Source: Burkholderia ubonensis (GTDB lineage: Bacteria > Pseudomonadota > Gammaproteobacteria > Burkholderiales > Burkholderiaceae). From it: 64,000 bases of DNA. The notes below the pieces were generated by a model, which was given only the letters and a program-made list of their open reading frames with translations, had not been told where the DNA came from and did no database searches. A program made the position numbers and the translations under genes. The DNA lies in contig NZ_CADFEB010000007.1 of assembly GCF_902833085.1 (NCBI RefSeq), positions 1 to 64,000 of the forward strand, given 5' to 3'. Positions 41,668 to 49,650 of the stretch are shown here, piece after piece; position 1 is the first letter of the stretch; each line of letters opens with the position of its first letter.

Positions 41668-42834
41668 ATGACATCCATTCAACCGATCGAAACCTCGACG
41701 ACGCTCGTCGAAGAACGCAACACCGCGAAGACCGTCACCATCGGGATCCTCACCGCGGCGTTCGTGATCGCTGCGCCGATCATCATCGGCGCAGCGGGCG
41801 GCAACTACTGGGTCCGCGTGCTGGACTTCGCGATGCTGTACGTGATGCTCGCGCTCGGCCTGAACGTGGTGGTCGGCTTCGCCGGCCTGCTGGACCTCGG
41901 CTACATCGCGTTCTACGCGGTGGGTGCGTATACGGCGGCTCTGCTGAGCTCGCCGCACCTGACCACGCAGTTCGAGTGGATCGCGAACCTCGCGCCCGGC
42001 GGGCTGCACGTGCCGTTCCTGATCATCGTGCCGATCGCGATGGCGATCGCCGCGATCTTCGGGATCCTGCTCGGCGCGCCGACGCTGCGGCTGCGCGGCG
42101 ACTACCTCGCGATCGTCACGCTGGGCTTCGGTGAAATCGTGCGGATCTTCATGAACAACCTCGACCGTCCGGTGAACATCACGAACGGCCCGAAGGGGAT
42201 CACGGGGATCGATCCGGTGCACGCCGGCGACTTCAGCCTCGCGCAGTCGCACTCGCTGTTCGGCATCCAGCTGCCGTCGGTCTACATGTACTACTACCTG
42301 TTCGTGCTGTGCGCACTGCTGGTGATCTGGACGTGTACGCGCCTGCAGCACTCGCGCATCGGCCGCGCATGGGCGGCGATCCGCGAAGACGAGATCGCGG
42401 CGAAGGCGATGGGCATCAACACCCGCAACGTAAAGCTGCTCGCGTTCGCGATGGGCGCGTCGTTCGGCGGCCTGTCGGGCGCGATGTTCGGCTCGTTCCA
42501 GGGCTTCGTGTCGCCGGAATCGTTCACGTTCTGGGAGTCGATCGTCGTGCTGGCCTGCGTGGTGCTCGGCGGCATGGGCCACATCCCGGGCGTGATCCTC
42601 GGCGCGGTGCTGCTCGCGATCTTCCCGGAATTCCTGCGTTCGACGATGAGCCCGCTGCAGCATGCGATCTTCGGCCACGACGTCGTGGATACCGAAGTGA
42701 TCCGCCAGGCGCTGTACGGCCTCGCGATGGTGGTCATCATGCTGTATCGCTCGGAAGGCCTGTGGCCGGCGCCGAAGCATGAGGACAAGATCGCGAAACT
42801 GGCGAAGCGCAGCGCCAAGTCGGCGCGCGCATAA
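41668..42834 (+). CDS. livM: branched-chain amino acid ABC transporter permease
   Basis: 388-residue partner of LivH. LGLNVVVGFAGLLDLGYIAFYAVGAY is the LivM signature; the coupling loop is RAWAAIREDEIAAKAMGIN, and ACVVLGGMGHIPGVILGA lies near the C-terminus. It starts 18 bp after livH with GGGGAGC as ribosome site. Confidence 0.96.
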   Translation: MTSIQPIETSTTLVEERNTAKTVTIGILTAAFVIAAPIIIGAAGGNYWVRVLDFAMLYVMLALGLNVVVGFAGLLDLGYIAFYAVGAYTAALLSSPHLTTQFEWIANLAPGGLHVPFLIIVPIAMAIAAIFGILLGAPTLRLRGDYLAIVTLGFGEIVRIFMNNLDRPVNITNGPKGITGIDPVHAGDFSLAQSHSLFGIQLPSVYMYYYLFVLCALLVIWTCTRLQHSRIGRAWAAIREDEIAAKAMGINTRNVKLLAFAMGASFGGLSGAMFGSFQGFVSPESFTFWESIVVLACVVLGGMGHIPGVILGAVLLAIFPEFLRSTMSPLQHAIFGHDVVDTEVIRQALYGLAMVVIMLYRSEGLWPAPKHEDKIAKLAKRSAKSARA

Positions 42835-42862
42835 CGGACTGACAGCGGAAGGAGAAACACAC

Positions 42863-43639
42863 ATGAGCGACAAGCAAATCCGACTGTCCGTGAAAGGCGT
42901 GAACAAGCGCTTCGGCGGCCTGCAGGCGCTGTCCGACGTCGGCCTCGAGATCAGGGAAGGCGAGATCTACGGCCTGATCGGCCCGAACGGCGCCGGCAAG
43001 ACGACGTTCTTCAACGTGATCACGGGCCTGTACACGCCGGACTCCGGCGAGTTCCGGCTGGACGGCGCGGAATACAAGCCGACCGCGGTGCACCAGGTCG
43101 CGAAGACGGGCATTGCGCGGACGTTCCAGAACATCCGCCTGTTCGGCGGGATGACGGCGCTCGAGAACGTGATGGTGGGCCGCCACGTGCGGACCAAGCA
43201 CGGGCTGCTGGGCGCGGTGTTCCAGACGCCGGCGGAACGCCAGGAAGAGCGCGAGATCAAGGAGCGCGCAATCGAGCTGCTCGAATACGTCGGCGTGCTG
43301 CAGTACGCGGACTACACGTCGCGCAACCTGTCGTACGGCCACCAGCGCCGCCTGGAAATCGCGCGCGCGCTCGCGACCGATCCGAAGCTGCTCGCGCTCG
43401 ACGAGCCGGCGGCCGGGATGAACGCGACGGAGAAAGTGGAACTGACGCGCCTGCTCGACAAGATCCGTTCGGACGGCCGCACGATCCTGCTGATCGAGCA
43501 CGACGTGAAGCTCGTGATGGGGTTGTGCAACCGGATGACGGTGCTCGATTACGGCAAGGTGATCGCCCAGGGTCTGCCGCAGGACGTGCAGAAGGACCCG
43601 AAGGTGATTGAGGCATATCTCGGCGCAGGGGTGCACTGA
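42863..43639 (+). CDS. livG: branched-chain amino acid ABC transporter ATPase
   Basis: 258 residues. Walker A GPNGAGKTT (40-48), LSYGHQRRLEIARALA signature, Walker B LLALDEPAAGMN; the LivG-specific N-terminus KGVNKRFGGLQAL. GGAGAAACACAC precedes the ATG. The final A of its stop codon is the first base of the livF start (TGATG). Confidence 0.96.
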   Translation: MSDKQIRLSVKGVNKRFGGLQALSDVGLEIREGEIYGLIGPNGAGKTTFFNVITGLYTPDSGEFRLDGAEYKPTAVHQVAKTGIARTFQNIRLFGGMTALENVMVGRHVRTKHGLLGAVFQTPAERQEEREIKERAIELLEYVGVLQYADYTSRNLSYGHQRRLEIARALATDPKLLALDEPAAGMNATEKVELTRLLDKIRSDGRTILLIEHDVKLVMGLCNRMTVLDYGKVIAQGLPQDVQKDPKVIEAYLGAGVH

Positions 43640-44355
43640 TGGCAGCGGCAATGTTGAAAATCAAGGGCTTGCAGGTCAACTACGGCGGCATCCAGGCCGT
43701 CAAGGGCGTTGACATGGAAGTCCGCCAGGGCGAGCTCGTGACGCTGATCGGCGCGAACGGCGCAGGCAAGACCACGACGATGAAGGCGATCACGGGTCTC
43801 AAGCCGTACTCGGCGGGCGACATCGAGTACGACGGCAAGTCGATCAAGGGCGTGCCGACGCACGAACTGCTCAAGCGCGGCCTCGCGATGGTGCCGGAAG
43901 GCCGCGGGATCTTCGCGCGCATGTCGATCATCGAGAACATGCAGATGGGCGCGTATCTGCGCAACGACGCGGACGGGATCAAGAAGGACGTCGACCGGAT
44001 GTTCGGCTTCTTCCCGCGCCTGAAGGAGCGCGCGACGCAGCTCGCCGGCACGCTGTCGGGCGGCGAGCAGCAGATGCTCGCGATGTCGCGCGCGATCCTC
44101 TCCAAGCCGAAGCTGCTGCTGCTCGACGAGCCGTCGATGGGCCTGTCGCCGATCATGGTCGAGAAGATCTTCGAAGTGGTGCGCACGATCTCGAAGGAGG
44201 GCATCACGGTGCTGCTCGTCGAGCAGAACGCGCGCCTCGCGCTGCAGGCGGCCGACCGCGGCTACGTGATGGATTCGGGCACGGTCACGATGGAAGGCGA
44301 CGCGAAGCAGATGCTCGACGACCCGAAGGTGCGGGCAGCGTATCTGGGCGAATGA
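43639..44355 (+). CDS. livF: branched-chain amino acid ABC transporter ATPase
   Basis: 238 residues. Walker A GANGAGKTT (38-46), LSGGEQQMLAMSRAI signature, LLLLDEPSMGLSPIMVEKIF. The second ATPase of the LivGF heterodimer. Last gene of the operon, with a strong terminator 44 nt on. Confidence 0.96.
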   Translation: MAAAMLKIKGLQVNYGGIQAVKGVDMEVRQGELVTLIGANGAGKTTTMKAITGLKPYSAGDIEYDGKSIKGVPTHELLKRGLAMVPEGRGIFARMSIIENMQMGAYLRNDADGIKKDVDRMFGFFPRLKERATQLAGTLSGGEQQMLAMSRAILSKPKLLLLDEPSMGLSPIMVEKIFEVVRTISKEGITVLLVEQNARLALQAADRGYVMDSGTVTMEGDAKQMLDDPKVRAAYLGE

Positions 44356-44398
44356 ACGGGCTCCGCGCGTCGCCGCAGGCGGCGCGCAAGGGCTTTCG

Positions 44399-44433
44399 AA
44401 AGGCTGTCACGGTTCGCCGTGACGGCCTTTTTT
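44399..44433 (+). terminator. intrinsic terminator of livKHMGF
   Basis: 14-bp stem 44399-44412 / 44417-44430 with a TTCG tetraloop and one mismatch, ending in T6. Confidence 0.92.
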
Positions 44434-44444
44434 CATGGTGAGCG

Positions 44445-44498
44445 CCGTCCGCGACTGGCCGTCCGCGACCGGCCGTCCGCAACCGGCCGTCCGCAAAT
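44445..44498. repeat. 14-bp tandem repeat, nearly four copies
   Basis: CCGTCCGCGACTGG, CCGTCCGCGACCGG, CCGTCCGCAACCGG and a truncated fourth copy lie 53-106 nt before the DUF2278 start. Confidence 0.9.
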
Positions 44499-44550
44499 CG
44501 ACATGCACGCGGCGTAGCATGGGAAGTCCATCGGCACACGGAGAACACGC

Positions 44551-45222
44551 ATGAGCCTGGATTACGGTTTCGTGAAGGCGAAGGTCAAGGCAGTGGCGGG
44601 GCTGAAGGCGTTGCCGCACGGCAGCGAGATCCAGTACCACATCCACCTGACGCTCGCGCTGCCGGATGGCGACTGGGACGTCGCGATCAACGTCGGCACC
44701 AACGACGCGGACGACCTGTTGAACTACAAGCTCGTCTACGACTTCCATCACCCGATCACGCAGACGCTCGCCGACGCAACGCAGGGCTATGCCGATCTGA
44801 CGGGGCAGGCCGCGCTGCCCGCGCTCGACTACCTGCGCAGCGACATCCTGAACGAGACCGGCGCGTGGCGCGCGAGCGACGTGATGGACGGCAGCGAGCA
44901 CCCGGAGCCGATTCCGTCGCTGCTGCGCCTCGTCGAGGCCGCGCAGTCGCAGGGGCTGGACGTGGTCGTGTTCGGCCGCACGTACGTCGAAGGCAACGGC
45001 ATCCACGACACGCACATGAACCAGGGCTCGTCGGGCCCGCACTTCCTGCATCGCGCGGGCGACGACCACAACGACCACAACGACATCTGGCAGGACGGCG
45101 CGCTGATCGTGCGCGTGAGCGGCACGCAGTGGGCCGCGTATTTCGCCGCGTTCGAACAGCAGACGGTGCCGACCGACGCGCTCGGCAATCCGCTGCCGGG
45201 CGCGGAGCCGATCACGCACTGA
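44551..45222 (+). CDS. DUF2278 (YukJ-like) family protein
   Basis: 223 residues starting MSLDYGFVKAKVKAVAG. Family blocks are EIQYHIHLTLALPDGDWDVAINV and NGIHDTHMNQGSSGPHFLHRAGDDHNDHNDIWQDGALIV, where clustered His, Asp and Asn suggest a metal site. No signal peptide. The biochemical role of DUF2278 is not known to me. ATG with a GGAG site 8 nt upstream; monocistronic, in front of it a 14-bp tandem repeat. Confidence 0.85.
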   Translation: MSLDYGFVKAKVKAVAGLKALPHGSEIQYHIHLTLALPDGDWDVAINVGTNDADDLLNYKLVYDFHHPITQTLADATQGYADLTGQAALPALDYLRSDILNETGAWRASDVMDGSEHPEPIPSLLRLVEAAQSQGLDVVVFGRTYVEGNGIHDTHMNQGSSGPHFLHRAGDDHNDHNDIWQDGALIVRVSGTQWAAYFAAFEQQTVPTDALGNPLPGAEPITH

Positions 45223-45252
45223 CGCCGGCCGACGGTGCCGCCGGCGTGCGCG

Positions 45253-45708
45253 TCACGCCGCCGGCAGCGCCTTGCCGAACGAGATGCGTTCCTCGACGCG
45301 GTAGCCGAGCGCCGCATAGAAACGGCACGCGTCGTCGTTGCCGGGCAGCACCTGCAGGTTGACCTTCAGGCAGCCGCGCGCGGCGAGCGCGGCCTCTGCA
45401 TGGGCGACCAGCGCGCGGCCGACGCCGAGCCGGCGCGCGTCGTGCGCGACGCCGAACGAGTACAGCCAGCCGCGATGCCCGTCGAAGCCCGCCATCAGCG
45501 TGCCCACGACGCGCGCGCCGCTGACCGCGACGAAGAACAGCTCCGGCTGCGTCGCGAGCTTCAGCTCGATCGACCGCAGCGGATCGCGGTGCGGCGGCGC
45601 GTCCGTCTCGCTGTACTGAGGGAACGCATCGCGCCAGACCGCGAGCACGGCGTCGGTATCGGCGCGATCGAACGGACGGATCGCAACGTCATCGGCGGCG
45701 GCATCCAT
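45253..45708 (-). CDS. GNAT family N-acetyltransferase
   Basis: 151 residues. IRPFDRADTDAVLAVWRDAF is the usual GNAT N-terminus; the acetyl-CoA loop is VAHDARRLGVGRALVAHAEAAL (R/Q-x2-G-x-G/A), and LQVLPGNDDACRFYAALGYRVEERI is the C-terminal motif B, close to YpeA. Substrate unknown. It starts 12 bp after argD with GGAG upstream and is probably co-transcribed with it. Confidence 0.88.
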   Translation of the reverse strand: MDAAADDVAIRPFDRADTDAVLAVWRDAFPQYSETDAPPHRDPLRSIELKLATQPELFFVAVSGARVVGTLMAGFDGHRGWLYSFGVAHDARRLGVGRALVAHAEAALAARGCLKVNLQVLPGNDDACRFYAALGYRVEERISFGKALPAA

Positions 45709-45720
45709 CGCGCGGACTCC

Positions 45721-46905
45721 TCAGAGCGTGTCGAGAATCGAGCGCAGCATCGCCATCATCTGGTCGATTTCCTCGGTCGTCACGTTCAGCGCCGGCATGA
45801 AGCGCAGCAGGTTCGGGCGCGCCGCGTTGAGCAGCAGGCCGTCCGGCTGCATATCGCGCGCCTTCTCGACGATCTGCGGACCGATGTCCTTGCCGAGCAG
45901 CAGCGCGCGCAGCAGGCCCTCGCCGCGCTCGCCCTCGAAGCCGCGCTCCTCCGACAGCTCGAGCAGCTTGCGCTTCAGGTATTCGCCGCGCGCGCGCACG
46001 CCTTCGAGGAAGCCGGGCGCGACGAGCTGCGAGATCACCGAGTAGCCGGCCGCCGTCATCAGCGGGTTGCCGTTGTAGGTGCCGCCCTGGTCGCCGGCCT
46101 CGAACACCGCGACGTCGGCCTTCGACAGCAGTGCCGCGAGCGGCACGCCGCTGCCGATGCCCTTGCCGAGCGTCATGATGTCCGGCTCGATGTCGGCGAG
46201 CTCGTACGCGAACAGCGTGCCCGCGCGGCCGCAGCCGCTCTGCACTTCGTCGACGATCAGGAGCAGGTTGTGCTGCTTCGTCAGCGCGCGCAGCGCGCGC
46301 ATGAATTCGCGGGTCGCGGGGATTACGCCGCCTTCGCCCTGGATCGGCTCGAGCATCACCGCGACGGTCTTCCCGTTGATCAGCTTCTCGACCGACTCGA
46401 TGTTGTTCAGCTCGGCCTTCGGGAAGCCCGGCACCTGCGGCGCGTACAGCGTGTCCCAGCCCGGCTTGCCGCTCGCCGACATCGTCGCGAGCGTGCGGCC
46501 GTGGAAGCTGTGGTCGAACGTGATGATCTCGTATGCGCCGTCCTTGAACTTGCGGCCCCACTTGCGCGCGAGCTTGATCGCGCCTTCGTTCGCTTCGGCG
46601 CCGCTGTTCGTGAAGAACACCTTGTCGAACGCGCTGTGCTGCGTGAGCAGGCCCGCGAGCTTCGCCATCGGCTCGTTGTAGAACGCCGGCGACGGGTTCA
46701 GCAGCTTTTCCGCCTGCGACTTGAGCGCCTCGACGACGCCGTCGTTGCAGTGGCCGAGGCTGTTGACCGCCCAGCCCTGGATGAAATCCAGATAGCGCTT
46801 GCCGGTGTGATCGTAGAGCCATGAACCCTTGCCGTGCGTGAACACGATGTCGGGGCGGGTCGTGATGTACATCAGCGAGTCGATCGGATAATCGTTCAGG
46901 GGCAT
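45721..46905 (-). CDS. argD: acetylornithine/succinyldiaminopimelate-type aminotransferase (ArgD-like)
   Basis: 394-residue class III PLP transaminase. The PLP Lys is K248 in LGKGIGSGVPLAAL; FFTNSGAEANEGAIKLARK, FHGRT, LEPIQGEGGV and IVDEVQSGCGRAGTLFAYE are the family motifs. In arginine synthesis it makes N-acetylornithine; the same enzyme type can act in lysine synthesis. Class III family members are easily confused, but motifs, length and the arginine-rich leader ORF ahead of it favour ArgD. AGGAG lies 9 nt before the ATG. Confidence 0.88.
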   Translation of the reverse strand: MPLNDYPIDSLMYITTRPDIVFTHGKGSWLYDHTGKRYLDFIQGWAVNSLGHCNDGVVEALKSQAEKLLNPSPAFYNEPMAKLAGLLTQHSAFDKVFFTNSGAEANEGAIKLARKWGRKFKDGAYEIITFDHSFHGRTLATMSASGKPGWDTLYAPQVPGFPKAELNNIESVEKLINGKTVAVMLEPIQGEGGVIPATREFMRALRALTKQHNLLLIVDEVQSGCGRAGTLFAYELADIEPDIMTLGKGIGSGVPLAALLSKADVAVFEAGDQGGTYNGNPLMTAAGYSVISQLVAPGFLEGVRARGEYLKRKLLELSEERGFEGERGEGLLRALLLGKDIGPQIVEKARDMQPDGLLLNAARPNLLRFMPALNVTTEEIDQMMAMLRSILDTL

Positions 46906-46945
46906 GACGGCAGACTCCTGCTGGAGGTCAAAGGGAAAAGGACAA

Positions 46946-46973
46946 TAAAAAAGCCACGGGTGATGCCGTGGCT
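46946..46973 (-). terminator. intrinsic terminator/attenuator in the argD leader
   Basis: Minus strand AGCCACGG / CCGTGGCT (46973-46966, 46959-46952), 6-nt loop, TTTTTATT; it ends 41 nt before the argD ATG, so read-through is needed if transcription starts upstream. Confidence 0.75.
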
Positions 46974-46993
46974 GGGTGGTTCGAACAGCTTGT

Positions 46994-47025
46994 GCGTAAC
47001 CGGTGAAGCGGGGCAGGGGTTACGC
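46994..47025 (-). promoter_or_regulatory. second hairpin of the argD leader, overlapping the leader stop codon
   Basis: Exact 8-bp arms GCGTAACC (47025-47018) and GGTTACGC (47001-46994). The first arm contains the leader ORF's TAA, so a ribosome finishing or stalling in the leader would change this fold. Confidence 0.6.
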
Positions 47026-47103
47026 GCGAGTCCGTGACGAGCCGGCGGCATCCGGGCGGAGCGGCGAGCGGCGACGTCGGAGAGTGGACAGGAAGCGGTT
47101 CAT
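47020..47103 (-). CDS. candidate arginine-rich leader peptide of argD
   Basis: 27 codons, MNRFLSTLRRRRSPLRPDAA then GSSRTRA. Eight of 27 residues are Arg, with four in a row coded CGA CGT CGC CGC. There is no evident ribosome site, but a promoter with its start predicted at about the ATG would make it leaderless. Downstream lie a hairpin over its stop codon and an intrinsic terminator. Caution: wrong frames in GC-rich DNA are also Arg-rich. Confidence 0.45.
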   Translation of the reverse strand: MNRFLSTLRRRRSPLRPDAAGSSRTRA

Positions 47104-47110
47104 GTGCGCA

Positions 47111-47140
47111 AGCATACGGCATCCCGCATCCCACTGTAAA
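47111..47140 (-). promoter_or_regulatory. candidate sigma-70 promoter of the argD leader
   Basis: Minus strand TTTACA (47140-47135), 18-nt spacer, TATGCT (47116-47111), which puts transcription start about at the leader ATG (47103). Confidence 0.5.
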
Positions 47141-47198
47141 CCGCCGCGATGCAACAAATGTGTCGCTGCGGCGTTGGGGCGCGGGAGCCGGCCCGGGC

Positions 47199-48230
47199 TC
47201 AGACCGGATGCGCGAGATCGGCGGCGCTCGTGAACGAGTCCGCGTAGAACTCGTCCGCGGGCAACCCGTGATGCTGCGTGAAGTCGCGCTGCGCGGACTC
47301 GACCATCACCGGCGCGCCGCACGCGTAGACCTGGTGCGCCGACAGGTCGGGCAGGTCCTCGATCACCGCGCGATGGACGAAGCCGGTGCGGCCGGTCCAC
47401 TGGTCGGCGTCGTCCGGCTCGGACAGCACCGGCACGAACCGGAAGTTCGGAATCTCGCTCGCCCATTGCTCGGCGAGCTCGGCGAGGTAGATGTCCTTCT
47501 TGCGGCGCGCGCCCCAGTAGAGCGTCATCGGACGCGTGATGCCACGGTGCTTCACGTGCTCGATGATCGCCTTGATCGGCGCGAAGCCGGTGCCCGACGC
47601 GAGCAGCACGATCGGCTTGTCCGAATCCTCGCGCAGGAAGAACGTGCCGAGCGGGCCCTCGAAGCGCAGGATGTCGCGCTCCTTCATCGCGCCGAACACG
47701 TGGTCGGTGAACTTGCCGCCCGGCATGTGGCGGATGTGCAGCTCGACCGGACCTTCCTCGTGCGGCGCGTTCGCCATCGAGTAGCTGCGGCGCGAGCCGT
47801 CCTTCAGGATGAATTCGATGTACTGGCCCGCGAGGTACTGCAGCCGCTCGTTGGCCGGCAGCTGCAGCTTCAGCACCATCACGTCGTCGGCCTTGCGCTC
47901 GAGCGCGGCGATGCGGCACGGCAGCTTCTTGACCTGCACCCCGTCGACGCCGGCGATCTCGCGCACGTCGATCTCGAGATCGCATTGCGCCTTCGAGCAG
48001 CACAGCAGCGCGAGGCCGCGGGTGCGCTCGTCGTTGGACAGCGCCGACGCGGCGTGCGGGCCCTGCTCGATCTGGCCCGACACGATCTGCCCCTTGCAGG
48101 AGCCGCACGCGCCGTTCTTGCAGCCGTACGGCAGATGGACGTTCTGGCGCAGCGCGGCCGCCAGCACGGTTTCGTCCGACTCGACCTGGAATTGCCGGCC
48201 GCTTTGCTTGAGAGTGACGTTGAATGCCAT
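47199..48230 (-). CDS. 2Fe-2S ferredoxin / FAD / NAD(P)H reductase (AscD-like)
   Basis: 343 residues. N-terminal plant-type ferredoxin with the cluster motif Cys37, Cys42, Cys45 and Cys77 or 78 (LPYGCKNGACGSCKG ... LALLCCSK); FAD domain with RRSYSMANAPHE (the RxYS motif) and GPLGTFF; NAD domain with LLASGTGFAPIKAII and VYACGAPVMVESA. The same architecture serves CDP-6-deoxy-3,4-glucoseen reductase (AscD) and oxygenase reductases. No partner oxygenase or sugar gene adjoins, so the substrate is open. The start MAFNVTLKQSG is at 48230; divergent from the epimerase-like gene. Confidence 0.87.
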   Translation of the reverse strand: MAFNVTLKQSGRQFQVESDETVLAAALRQNVHLPYGCKNGACGSCKGQIVSGQIEQGPHAASALSNDERTRGLALLCCSKAQCDLEIDVREIAGVDGVQVKKLPCRIAALERKADDVMVLKLQLPANERLQYLAGQYIEFILKDGSRRSYSMANAPHEEGPVELHIRHMPGGKFTDHVFGAMKERDILRFEGPLGTFFLREDSDKPIVLLASGTGFAPIKAIIEHVKHRGITRPMTLYWGARRKKDIYLAELAEQWASEIPNFRFVPVLSEPDDADQWTGRTGFVHRAVIEDLPDLSAHQVYACGAPVMVESAQRDFTQHHGLPADEFYADSFTSAADLAHPV

Positions 48231-48335
48231 AGAACCAACTAGAACAAAATGTGGGGACCGTGCATGTTGCGCACGGCAGCTACAATGCAACCCGTTGCGC
48301 GCCGCGCAACGGTGGCTACTGATTTCGCAAACATC

Positions 48336-49373
48336 ATGATCGCGACACGAATCCTGCGCCGTCCGCGCGTGCTGATCGTCGGCTGCGGCGACGTCGGCCT
48401 GCGCTGCATCGCGCAATGGCGCGCGCGGCGCGGCGAGCTGCGGATCGTCGCGCTGACGAGCCATCCGGCCCGGCGTGACGAACTGCGCGCCGCGGGCGCG
48501 ACGCCGATCGTCGGCGACCTCGACCGACCGTCGACGCTGGCCCGCCTCGCGGGGCTTGCTCCGCGCACGATCCTGCATCTCGCGCCGCCGCAGCCCGATG
48601 GCCGCGACGACCGGCGCACGCGTGCGCTCGTTGCCGCATTGACCGTGCCCGGGCGGCGGCTCGCGCAGCCCGCGCCGGCAACCGGCAGGCTGCGGGCCGC
48701 ACGCGCGGCGCTGCGGCAGGCCGGCACGCCCTCGCGGGCAGCGCGTATTGTACCCGACGGTCTTCGCGCGCCCACGCTCGTCTACGCGAGCACGACCGGC
48801 GTGTATGGCGACTGCGGCGGCGCGCGCATCGACGAAACGCAGCCGCTCAATCCCGCCAATCCGCGCGCGTTGCGCCGGGTGTCGGCGGAGCGGCAACTGC
48901 GCGCCGCGACCGTGCGCGGCGGGCTGTCGGCGCGCATCGTCCGGATCCCCGGCATCTACGCGGCGAACCGGCTGCCGCTCGCGCGCCTCGAGCGCGGCAC
49001 GCCGGCGCTTGCGCCGGCCGACGACGTCTACACGAACCACATCCATGCCGACGACCTCGCGACGATCCTGCTGTGCGCGGCCGCGCGCGGCAAGCCGTCG
49101 CGCGCCGTGCACGCGTCGGACGACAGCGAACTGCGGATGGGAGAGTATTTCGACCGGGTTGCGCAGGTGTTCGGCCTGCCGCCGCCGCCGCGCGTGAGCC
49201 GCGCCGACGCCGAGCGCCTGCTCGAGCCGACGCTCCTGTCGTTCATGCGCGAGTCGCGGCGGCTGTCCAACGCACGGCTCAAGCGCGAATTGTGCGTGAC
49301 GTTGCGCTATCCGACCGTAGACGATTTCCTTCAAACGCTCGCGCCCGGCGGCGCGTCAGGTCAGCGCGGGTAA
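48336..49373 (+). CDS. NAD-dependent epimerase/dehydratase-like protein (extended SDR)
   Basis: 345 residues. N-terminal Rossmann VLIVGCGDVGLRCIAQWR (GxGxxG) and VYASTTGVYGDCGG, in which Ser/Thr and Tyr match the extended-SDR active site; the C-terminal half has IVRIPGIYAANRLPL and YTNHIHADDLATILL. It resembles YeeZ-type reductases (COG0451). Between the first fold and the active site is an odd Arg/Ala/Pro-rich stretch (VPGRRLAQPAPATGRLRAA) with no predicted structure. Start MIATRILRRPR chosen at 48336; an upstream Met at 48285 is possible. The 3' end overlaps the small membrane gene by 18 bp. Confidence 0.78.
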   Translation: MIATRILRRPRVLIVGCGDVGLRCIAQWRARRGELRIVALTSHPARRDELRAAGATPIVGDLDRPSTLARLAGLAPRTILHLAPPQPDGRDDRRTRALVAALTVPGRRLAQPAPATGRLRAARAALRQAGTPSRAARIVPDGLRAPTLVYASTTGVYGDCGGARIDETQPLNPANPRALRRVSAERQLRAATVRGGLSARIVRIPGIYAANRLPLARLERGTPALAPADDVYTNHIHADDLATILLCAAARGKPSRAVHASDDSELRMGEYFDRVAQVFGLPPPPRVSRADAERLLEPTLLSFMRESRRLSNARLKRELCVTLRYPTVDDFLQTLAPGGASGQRG

Positions 49374-49544
49374 CGCCTCGATCAGCAGGAAGCAGAGCAA
49401 CGCGCCGATCAGCGCACCGATCAGGTTCGGATGGTATTTGTGCGTCGCGCGCATGAAGGCCAGCAGCCCGCCGATCGCAAGCGAGCCGACCACGGCGAAC
49501 GCGATCATCACGTAGGACAGGTAGATCGAATCGGTGATGTGCAT
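49356..49544 (-). CDS. small two-helix membrane protein
   Basis: 62 residues, MHITDSIYLSYVMIAFAVVGSLAIGG-like first helix (split by a short polar start), a cytoplasmic or periplasmic turn RATHKYHPN, then LIGALIGALLCFLLIEALPA. GGGGAG lies 5 nt before the ATG, which supports translation. The 3' end overlaps the convergent epimerase-like gene by 18 bp. No family recognised. Confidence 0.65.
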   Translation of the reverse strand: MHITDSIYLSYVMIAFAVVGSLAIGGLLAFMRATHKYHPNLIGALIGALLCFLLIEALPALT

Positions 49545-49650
49545 GATGTCTCCCCAGCATCGCTGTTCGTAACAGCTTGTAATTCGAGTATAGCGGGGGA
49601 TCGGGCGGCCGCTGCGCGGCCGATCGCCGAACGGTCGTGCGGATTTTCCC

